From a bacterium (GTDB lineage: Bacteria; Bacillota_A; Clostridia; Lachnospirales; Lachnospiraceae), in the NCBI GenBank assembly GCA_004562915.1, contig SFQZ01000044.1, forward strand, positions 1-24,078: a stretch of DNA of 24,078 bases. Direction: 5' to 3'. Below are positions 14,873 through 21,569 of the stretch, one piece after another. How positions within the stretch are numbered: position 1 is the first letter of the stretch; each line of letters starts with the position of its first letter. The translations under genes were made by a program, and so were the position numbers. The notes beneath the pieces are model-generated. The model saw nothing but the letters and a program-made list of their open reading frames with translations, did not search any database and was not told the DNA's origin.

Positions 14873-16492
14873 CTATTTTTTGACAATTATCGTCTCATAA
14901 GCCCGAAGAATCAATTGGTCATTCTCCTTAAAAACTCCTGTATAATTTCCAAGAACTTTCTCCATGCCCTCCGTCAAATCCGTAATCCAGCAAGAACTGT
15001 CACTGAAATTACAGATAATTCTCCACTCCTCACCTTTCCACTTTCTACTGTAAGCATACACCTGCAGGTGATTCGGAAGAAGCAGTTCATAGGAACCGTA
15101 CACCAGTATCTCCTCTTCTTTTCTCAGTTGTATCAGTTTCTGATAAAAATAAAAGATAGAATTCGGATTCTCCAGATTTTCTTTTACATTTATTGTCTTA
15201 TAATTCTCATTTTCCTTAATCCAGGGGACTGCTGTAGTAAATCCTCCATGAATCGTATCATCCCACTGCATAGGTGTACGGGCATTGTCTCGACTGCAGC
15301 GATGAATCCTTCTCATAATCTCATCCTCTGCCATCCCTTCGGCTTTCATCCGATTATAAAAATTCCACGTCTCAATATCCCGATAATCATTGATAGAATC
15401 AAACTTTACATTAGTCATTCCTATTTCTTCGCCTTGATAGATATAAGGAATACCTTTCATACAATAAAACAGCGCAGCCATCATTTTTGCACAAGGTTCT
15501 CTGTATTGCTTCCGGTCATCACCATAGCGTGAAATCATACGGGGATAATCATGATTATCCCAAAACAAACTGTTCCATCCCTTATCATTCAGATTTGTCT
15601 GCCATTTCGTCATAATATCACGGATATCCGACAAGGTATACGATTTTTCAGACCAGTCACCAGTTCGGGCATTATCAAGCCCCATGATTTCAAACTGGAA
15701 CACCATATCCAGTTCTTCCCTCTCAGGTGCCGAATAAACAGCAGCACTCTTTGCCGTGGCATCTCCCGTTTCCCCCACAGAAACCAGTCCCGCTTTACCG
15801 AATGTATTGCGGTTCAATTCATGAAGCAACTCATGTATTCTGGGAGTTTTCAAATCTTTTGCATAATTTTCATCTTTACTGATATAATCAATGGCATCCA
15901 GACGAAATCCTTTAATTCCTTTATCAATCCAATAATTCACCATCTCATACAGACTATTTCGCAATTTGGGATTCTTCCAATTCAAATCCGGCTGCTTTTT
16001 ACTGAAAGAATGAAGATAATACTGTTCTGTTGTTTCATCATACTCCCATACGCTTCCTCCAAAAAAAGCACCTGCATCCGTAGGCTCTTTTCCGTTCACC
16101 AGATCTGCCCATATGTAATAATCACGATAAGGACTTTCTTTGGAAGATTTTGATTCCAAAAACCACTTGTGTTCATCTGAACTGTGATTCAGCACCAGAT
16201 CCATCATCACACCAATATTTCTCTTTTCGCACTCTTCAAGCAAACGATCCATATCTTCCATCGTCCCGAACTCATCCATAATATCATAATAATCACTGAT
16301 ATCGTAACCATTATCATCATTCGGAGATTTATAAACCGGACAAAGCCAGACCAGACCTACCCCCAGCTTTTCCAAATAATCCAGCTTTTGAGTGATGCCT
16401 TCCAAATCTCCGATCCCGTCTCCATTGCTGTCAAAAAAACTCCTTGGGTATATCTGATATACCACCTGATTGTGCCACCATTTCTTTTCCAT
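14873..16492 (-). CDS. GH13 alpha-glucosidase (oligo-1,6-glucosidase-like)
   Basis: This 539-residue cytosolic glycosidase has the full GH13 (subfamily 31 type) arrangement: WWHNQVVYQIYPRSFFDSNGDGIGDL at the start, DLVLNHSS (98-105), the GFRLDAID block with nucleophile D199, acid/base E241 in SVGETGD, and the FWDNHD block with D315. Position 200, directly after the nucleophile, is Ala. In isomaltase and dextran glucosidases it is Val and favours alpha-1,6 bonds; Ala or Thr favours alpha-1,4 substrates, so maltose-type or sucrose-like substrates are more likely here. The NHDYPR end differs from the usual NHDQPR. The start at 16492 is fixed by AGGAGG 9 bases upstream; 21 further codons upstream are untranslated leader. 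It is divergent from an AraC regulator. A weak TATACT on the minus strand near 16577 without a good -35 suggests activation. Confidence 0.92.
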   Translation of the reverse strand: MEKKWWHNQVVYQIYPRSFFDSNGDGIGDLEGITQKLDYLEKLGVGLVWLCPVYKSPNDDNGYDISDYYDIMDEFGTMEDMDRLLEECEKRNIGVMMDLVLNHSSDEHKWFLESKSSKESPYRDYYIWADLVNGKEPTDAGAFFGGSVWEYDETTEQYYLHSFSKKQPDLNWKNPKLRNSLYEMVNYWIDKGIKGFRLDAIDYISKDENYAKDLKTPRIHELLHELNRNTFGKAGLVSVGETGDATAKSAAVYSAPEREELDMVFQFEIMGLDNARTGDWSEKSYTLSDIRDIMTKWQTNLNDKGWNSLFWDNHDYPRMISRYGDDRKQYREPCAKMMAALFYCMKGIPYIYQGEEIGMTNVKFDSINDYRDIETWNFYNRMKAEGMAEDEIMRRIHRCSRDNARTPMQWDDTIHGGFTTAVPWIKENENYKTINVKENLENPNSIFYFYQKLIQLRKEEEILVYGSYELLLPNHLQVYAYSRKWKGEEWRIICNFSDSSCWITDLTEGMEKVLGNYTGVFKENDQLILRAYETIIVKK

Positions 16493-16629
16493 TAACTTTT
16501 GCCTCCTATAATCGTGCAGCCACACATTTTCTCTTGTTTTTTCTATGCAGCTCATTTAATATACTGATATAAGTATATTTTTTTATTAATAGGAAATCTA
16601 TCCTTATACTCACCTTTTATATAAGAATA

Positions 16630-16664
16630 TTGACTTTACTGCTATTACCAAAGTAGACTATTAC
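16630..16664 (+). promoter_or_regulatory. Possible promoter and direct repeat before the second AraC gene
   Basis: TTGACT (16630-16635) and TAGACT (16654-16659) are 18 bases apart. CTATTAC occurs twice, at 16642-16648 and 16658-16664, with a period of 16 bases, the kind of direct repeat AraC-type proteins bind. Both calls are weak on their own. Confidence 0.35.
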
Positions 16665-16688
16665 TTTTTCAGAAAGGACACCTGTTAC

Positions 16689-17597
16689 ATGAATCCTCAG
16701 AAAGCAATAAAAGATTTTACAATCCATGGCACTTCTGAAATTCCTCTTCACATCTATCAGCAATATGATCTTTTGGGGACGATTTCTATTCCCTACCATT
16801 GGCATGATGAATGGGAATGGATCTATGTGGAAAAAGGATCCCTGATTTTAACTGTCGATGGGAAGCAGACAATAGCCGAAGAAGGAGACTTTTTCTTTAT
16901 CAACAGTCAGGAACTTCACCGCCTGGAAGCTTATGACAATATTCCGTCCATTCATCATGCTCTTGTTTTTTCACCTGAAATTTTGTCCTTTAGTTATGAA
17001 GATTTATGTGAGTCACACTACATCCGACCTCTGCTGAATCATCAAAATATTTTTCTCCGACACACGGATTTATCAGATCCTGCACATACGGAACTGGCAA
17101 AATTATTTCTCAGGCTTCTGGAAAGCTACCGCAAAAAAGAATCAGGTTGGTATCTTGAAATAAAAGCTTACATTTATCAGATAATTTTTCTGTGTATCCG
17201 GCATAATTTGCTGATAACTTCCAATCCGTCCTTTTCCTCTACGGATCAAAAAAAAATAAAAATCAAAAAGGCAATTTCTTTTATTCATAAGAATTATGCC
17301 TTTCAGATTACATTAAATGATCTGGCCCAATGCCTGAACATGAATGCTCAATATTTCTGTCGCTTTTTCAAGAATGCCGCTGGAAAGACTCCCATGGAAT
17401 ATCTGAAAGAATATCGGCTTGGCCAGGCAAAACGGCTGCTTTTAGAAACCGGAGACAGCATACTGGAAATATGTATGCAAGTAGGTTTTGAAAGTCCCAG
17501 CTATTTTATTCAGCAATTCCGTTTTCTCTATGGTACAACACCCAGAGAATATCGTAAACAGGCGGAGCGGACAAGGGACAGGCCCAATGTCGTTTAG
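16689..17597 (+). CDS. AraC-family regulator, cupin plus double HTH
   Basis: This 302-residue regulator has an N-terminal cupin sensor (about 20-95, with IPYHWHDEWEWIYVEKG and the EEGDFFFINSQELHRL strand pair) and an AraC DNA-binding domain at about 193-290. The helix-turn-helices are ITLNDLAQCLNMNAQYFCRFF and SILEICMQVGFESPSYFIQQF, ending TPREYRK. GAAAGGA lies about 10 bases before the ATG. It is divergent from the GH13 glucosidase, its most likely target, and convergent with the GH91 gene, with only 26 bases between the stops. The last 12 residues (QAERTRDRPNVV) extend past the normal family end and come from a partial GGGACAG repeat that replaced the original stop. The effector sugar is unknown. 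Confidence 0.92.
   Translation: MNPQKAIKDFTIHGTSEIPLHIYQQYDLLGTISIPYHWHDEWEWIYVEKGSLILTVDGKQTIAEEGDFFFINSQELHRLEAYDNIPSIHHALVFSPEILSFSYEDLCESHYIRPLLNHQNIFLRHTDLSDPAHTELAKLFLRLLESYRKKESGWYLEIKAYIYQIIFLCIRHNLLITSNPSFSSTDQKKIKIKKAISFIHKNYAFQITLNDLAQCLNMNAQYFCRFFKNAAGKTPMEYLKEYRLGQAKRLLLETGDSILEICMQVGFESPSYFIQQFRFLYGTTPREYRKQAERTRDRPNVV
17566..17592. repeat. Half copy of the GGGACAG repeat at the araC 3' end
   Basis: GCGGACAAGGGACAGGCCC resembles the ACGGACAGGGGACAGGTTC arm of the repeat at 14806-14870. The second arm is missing. The insertion reads through as the last codons of the AraC gene. Confidence 0.5.
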
Positions 17598-17623
17598 TTA
17601 ACAATAAAAGAAACGATTCCTGT

Positions 17624-18991
17624 CTATTCAACGGCAGCATTGATACCTGCCATCGGCGTTGCCCGGAATGCATTCGCCTGCCTATCCAAAACAACCTGCT
17701 TATCGCTTCCGGAATCGAGGATTGTATTTTGAACAGATTCTTTTTCCACCAATACCGTTGTCACATCAAGAGCTATACGTTTATCCGTACTGGTCAGGGC
17801 ATTCACCTGTGCAGAAAAGCAGGAATCAGATGCTTCTGTCTGCGTCCCCGCCGCTTCCGTAGTGGCAACAATATGATTATTCGAAATATAATTTCCTTCT
17901 CCGGAAACAACATGTATGATTACAGGCTTCGCACCGGTTGGCTTGATAGTTCCAGTAGATATTGTTTCCGAAATATGATTGGCAATGATGGAATTGTTAT
18001 TTCCATTTATATGGAAGAGACCATACAAATCATCCAATCCGTTATCATATCCAAGTAACGGTGCCCAGGGTTCATTATCCCGCAGGAAATGATTGGAAGA
18101 AACCATATTTTCCGAACAGTTCCCTTCAAATACAAGCATTCCCGGGTAAAACGAATGGAATCGGTTGCCTGTAATAATAGACCGTGCCACAGTATCAAAA
18201 TGCACACTGCTTGTACCTCGCGGGAAAATATTATTTGCCGAGATCAAAAGTCCTCCAAAATTCTGTGCAAAAATGGAATATCCTTTATAGCCTGCTCCCA
18301 TCAGATTATCGGTTATTTTAGAAGCCTGTCCCCAGCCCCTCAATTCGATACAATTGCCACATTCTGCTATAAAATTATCATGAATCGACAGTGCATCTGC
18401 ATGATAAATCGTGATCCCATGCTCCAGATAGACAAATCCCATACCGGTAATTCGAAATGAATCCTGAGCGCTGGCTATATAGATACCTGTTTTCCCATTT
18501 GTATATGTATTTTCCGGATTCTCTATACCGGAACCATCATCTACAAAATGCAGTCCGTCAATGCAAAAATTTTCAAATTCCACGGAACTGATTCTTGGGC
18601 TTCCGCTTCGCTCAATATAAAATGCTGCTCCTGCAGATTCTTTTTCGGGATCCGGAGTCAAATCTACAAGAATACGGCTGCCTCCCGGCCACACCTCACG
18701 CAGATTGGCCCATTCATCCTTCGGAAGATTATAACGGATGCTGGAAGATACAAAGCCATGTCCGGAACCCATGATTTTCAAATAGCTTATATCGATCACT
18801 ACCTGAGTCCGAAGATGATAGTCCCCTGATGGGATATAGATGACTGCCCCCGGTTTTCCACCTTCTCCTGAATCGGAATCCACTTGTCTTTTTTTGATGT
18901 CTGCCAAAATGCTGTTGATAACCTCCCCTATGTCCTCATAAGGATTGCCAACATTCCATTCGGTTACGTCATAATAATTTTTACCAGACAT
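17624..18991 (-). CDS. GH91 inulin fructotransferase / difructose anhydride hydrolase
   Basis: GH91 beta-helix enzymes either cut difructose anhydride (DFA III or DFA I) from the end of inulin or hydrolyse DFA III to inulobiose. The 455-residue protein matches the family throughout: YDVTEWNVGNPYEDIGEVIN at the start, PGAVIYIPSGDYHLRTQVVIDISYL, NGKTGIYIASAQDSFRITG, MGFVYLEHGITIYHADAL, then DNFIAECGNCIELRG with D205 and E216. These two sit 11 apart, like the catalytic pair D233/E244 I recall for Bacillus inulin fructotransferase. NNIFPRG and NGLDDLYGLFHINGNNN follow. I start at 18991, where GAGGAGGA precedes the ATG; 11 extra codons upstream lack a ribosome site. With either start there is no signal peptide, unlike the secreted inulin-degrading members. 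It follows GH32 by 42 bases in one operon, so I favour hydrolysis of imported dianhydride. Confidence 0.9.
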   Translation of the reverse strand: MSGKNYYDVTEWNVGNPYEDIGEVINSILADIKKRQVDSDSGEGGKPGAVIYIPSGDYHLRTQVVIDISYLKIMGSGHGFVSSSIRYNLPKDEWANLREVWPGGSRILVDLTPDPEKESAGAAFYIERSGSPRISSVEFENFCIDGLHFVDDGSGIENPENTYTNGKTGIYIASAQDSFRITGMGFVYLEHGITIYHADALSIHDNFIAECGNCIELRGWGQASKITDNLMGAGYKGYSIFAQNFGGLLISANNIFPRGTSSVHFDTVARSIITGNRFHSFYPGMLVFEGNCSENMVSSNHFLRDNEPWAPLLGYDNGLDDLYGLFHINGNNNSIIANHISETISTGTIKPTGAKPVIIHVVSGEGNYISNNHIVATTEAAGTQTEASDSCFSAQVNALTSTDKRIALDVTTVLVEKESVQNTILDSGSDKQVVLDRQANAFRATPMAGINAAVE

Positions 18992-19033
18992 TACTAAAAA
19001 TCCTCCTCTAAAGTCATTTTTCAAGATAAAAAA

Positions 19034-20515
19034 TCAGCAGCTTGTTTCCAATCCATATGTCTCCATATCCTTGAGTACCACCTTGCCGCCATATGCACGA
19101 ATCTTTAATTGATTCTGTGAATCATCGGCAAAAATGTTGTTGGAATGATTATTCTGATATTGATCGGCAAAAATTTCAAGAGAACTCTGGTCTGAAAAAA
19201 TATGCACATCCAGTTCCGTTTTTCCTTTCAGACATAATGTACTTCTGGAAATCCCTCTGCTCCATCCGTCGGCCTCGTTTCTGTCTACGCTCATTTCTGC
19301 TTTTTTAAAGTCAAATGTACATACTGTTTTTCTTCCTTCGCCACAACGAAGCATTAACTCCAGAGTATCTGCATCTGTTTTGCCGAGATCTATCTTAAAC
19401 TTCACTTCATAACAAACACCGTTTCCGGCTTTTAAGATCGTTTCTGCTTCCGTCACCACAAGCAAATCTTTTTTACTTGATTCTTTTCTCAGACTTTTCA
19501 GTTCTTCTATCGGAACAAACTGTAAAGTTCCGTTTTCCATCATACGGACCTCTCGCGGAAGATTAAAAAATCCACACCATCCTTCTTTATATGTTGGTCC
19601 CCAGTCTTTCCAAAGGGGCATCCATTCCCATTCATTTGCCCAGCCGACCATGATTCTTCGTCCGTCAGGTGCTACAAAAGACTGCGGTGCATAATAATCC
19701 AGTCCCCAGTCAATCTCCTGGCTGGTATGCCAGTCAAATTTACCTGTTTCATAGTCGAAATCGCCTGCCAGATATACGGAAGTGTGATCTCCTGAGCCCA
19801 TTGGAGAAAACGTCAGGATGTATTTATCTCCCATGGGGAACAGATCCGGACATTCCCACATGAATCCCCACTCACCGCGGCTTTCAGCCAATACATTAAG
19901 ATATGTCCAGTGGAGCATATCCGTCGACTTATAAATCAAAGCCAGCCCGCGTTTATTACGGCTGGCGCCACATACCATATAATAAATTCCTTCATGACAC
20001 CATACCTTTGGATCCCTGAAACAGTCTGCGGAAATACCTTCCGGAGCGGTTATGACAGGATTTCCTGCATATTTTTCAAAATGAATACCATCCTCGCTAT
20101 ATGCAATACACTGGGTTTGTTCGACTCCTTTTTGACCGTTAGCTGTTCCTGTATACATCAAAAATAACTTTCCATCATGTTCGATTGCCGTACCTGAAAA
20201 GCATCCGCCTTTCGGGTAGTCGTCATAGCATTCACTGGGTGCCAGTGCTAACGGAAGATATTCCCAGTGCAGCATATCATCACTGACCGCATGCCCCCAA
20301 TGCATGCAGTCCCAAAAACCGCTGTACGGATTATACTGGTAAAAGAAATGATATTTTCCTCTGAAATAAATCAATCCATTCGGATCATTCAGCCATCCTG
20401 TCTGTGGCATAAAATGATAATGCTGACGCATTTTACCATGTTTCACAATATCTTTTTGTCTGTCTATCTCTCTTTGAGCATTGGTAATATTCTGTTTCAG
20501 TAATTCTTCGGACAT
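19034..20515 (-). CDS. GH32 beta-fructofuranosidase
   Basis: This 493-residue enzyme releases fructose from beta-fructosides such as sucrose, inulobiose or short fructans. The five-blade propeller domain carries the catalytic triad: nucleophile D44 in the WLNDPNG block, D168 in CFRDPKV (transition-state stabiliser) and acid/base E221 in WECPDLF. The C-terminal beta-sandwich (about 340-490) includes the family motif SSLEIFADQ. There is no signal peptide, so it acts in the cytosol on imported sugar, possibly phosphorylated. The ATG at 20515 has AGGAGG 5 bases upstream. It leads the operon with GH91; inulobiose, the product of DFA III hydrolysis, would be a natural substrate. A general sucrase role is possible, but no sucrose transporter or fructokinase is next to it. 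Confidence 0.93.
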   Translation of the reverse strand: MSEELLKQNITNAQREIDRQKDIVKHGKMRQHYHFMPQTGWLNDPNGLIYFRGKYHFFYQYNPYSGFWDCMHWGHAVSDDMLHWEYLPLALAPSECYDDYPKGGCFSGTAIEHDGKLFLMYTGTANGQKGVEQTQCIAYSEDGIHFEKYAGNPVITAPEGISADCFRDPKVWCHEGIYYMVCGASRNKRGLALIYKSTDMLHWTYLNVLAESRGEWGFMWECPDLFPMGDKYILTFSPMGSGDHTSVYLAGDFDYETGKFDWHTSQEIDWGLDYYAPQSFVAPDGRRIMVGWANEWEWMPLWKDWGPTYKEGWCGFFNLPREVRMMENGTLQFVPIEELKSLRKESSKKDLLVVTEAETILKAGNGVCYEVKFKIDLGKTDADTLELMLRCGEGRKTVCTFDFKKAEMSVDRNEADGWSRGISRSTLCLKGKTELDVHIFSDQSSLEIFADQYQNNHSNNIFADDSQNQLKIRAYGGKVVLKDMETYGLETSC

Positions 20516-20546
20516 AAGAACCTCCTATTTTCTTGTTGACAGGTTC

Positions 20547-20575
20547 ATTATAGTTTGCGAAATGTTTTATATCAA
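20547..20575 (-). promoter_or_regulatory. Promoter of the GH32-GH91 operon
   Basis: On the minus strand TTGATA (20575-20570) and TATAAT (20552-20547) are exactly 17 bases apart, some 30 bases before the GH32 start codon. A second TATAAT further upstream, near 20610, lacks a good -35. Confidence 0.85.
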
Positions 20576-20584
20576 TCGTTTTCA
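20571..20584. promoter_or_regulatory. LacI-type operator candidate over the GH32 -35 box
   Basis: On the minus strand TGAAAACGATTGAT fits the LacI-family consensus TGAAANCGNTTNCA except for its last two bases. It overlaps the -35 hexamer, a repressing position. It could be the site of the decayed neighbour regulator, of another LacI-type protein, or a poor cre box. Confidence 0.45.
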
Positions 20585-20768
20585 TTATTATTTTCATCCT
20601 ATGCCATTATAAACAATGTTTAATTGTAGTTTTTGTACAAAATTTTAAGAAATCAATCTTGTATTCTACATTATTCTTCCTAAATTATGGAAAAATATTG
20701 AAAATATTTTCATTATACCATTCAGAACATTTGCTTTTTTTCACTTTTCATACCATTGTGTTATAATC

Positions 20769-21344
20769 CTTCCTGTTATTTCTATCGAACGTCCCGGCGG
20801 CAATTTTAAGCAGATTAACAATGATAATTTTACCGGCGGAAAGCTGGCTGCCAATCTTCTGATTCGCAATGGATGTGAAGTTTTTATTCATATCAATAAT
20901 GATTATCGCGAAGACTGGCCTTCTTTCAAACGAATTCTGGGATTTGAATATGAAGTGAGAAATTTGTGTTATGAATGTTTTATTGAAAACGATTTCACTG
21001 ACACTTACATGCCGCAGGCTAGAGAATCCATGAAAAGGCTGGTTCAGCATATTACTACAAAATATGCCGGGAAAAAAATTGGTGTTTTCTGTTCCAACGA
21101 TGACATAGCAAGCCTTTTTGAAAAACAATGCATCAAGCAGGGAATTGATATTCCCAACTCCATTGAATTAATCGGATACGACAACTCCCCCGCATCCAAC
21201 TATGCCATCCGCCTGATTACTTCCATTGACCAGAACATTTCCCTTATGGCGCAGAATGCGATTCAGTCTCTGGAAAATTATATTCCTTACGAAAGTATGG
21301 TACCGGCTACACTAATTGAAAAAGAAACAACAAGTCATCTTTAA
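20769..21344 (+). pseudogene. 5'-deleted LacI-family regulator
   Basis: The frame from 20769 to the TAA at 21342-21344 encodes about 191 residues of the effector-binding domain of a LacI-family repressor: LPVISIERPGGNFKQINNDN, then FTGGKLAANLLIRNGCEVF, GVFCSNDDIASLFEKQC and the ELIGYDNSPASNY block. A whole protein has about 335 residues. The helix-turn-helix, hinge and first sensor strands are absent, and 5' of position 20769 the sequence is AT-rich and non-coding. The only late start, GTG at 20955, would leave less than half of the sensor domain. It is divergent from the GH32-GH91 operon, where its regulator would be expected. I read it as a dead gene, probably the former repressor of that operon. 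Confidence 0.8.
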
Positions 21345-21569
21345 TTTTGGTTGTTATGCTTACGCTCCGTGCGTATCTATTAGAAGGTTTATAACACAGG
21401 AGACTTTGTTTCCTGTTTGCAGCGTTAATGGCAGCCTGTGCAGAAAAGAAATTAAAATGTTCACCAGATAATAAATGGGAATACAGGGTATCGTTTGAAA
21501 ATGCAGTTTATGCGGACAGCATTTTCCTCCGGAGGTGTCAATAGGGGGCAGAGCCAAGAGTACAAACTC
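21345..21569. other. Intergenic gap with a weak hairpin
   Basis: These 225 bases hold no convincing gene. AAAATGC (21498-21504) and GCATTTT (21519-21525) form a weak 7-bp hairpin about 45 bases past the stop of the large minus-strand gene and may be its terminator. A 38-codon frame at 21428-21544 has no ribosome site and no recognisable similarity; it could be gene debris like the adjacent LacI fragment. Confidence 0.35.

Noticed and set aside
17624..18991. Pectate lyase or polygalacturonase for the beta-helix protein
   Set aside because: The right-handed helix repeats suggest it at first glance, but the YLEHG, AECGNCIEL and NGLDDLYG segments are those of GH91.
20955..21344. Intact small regulator from the GTG at 20955
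   Set aside because: Clear LacI-family sensor sequence continues upstream of the GTG in the same frame, so this is the inside of a truncated gene.
21360..21557. 65-residue minus-strand frame between LacI fragment and the large gene
   Set aside because: No ribosome site, no similarity, and composition like non-coding sequence.
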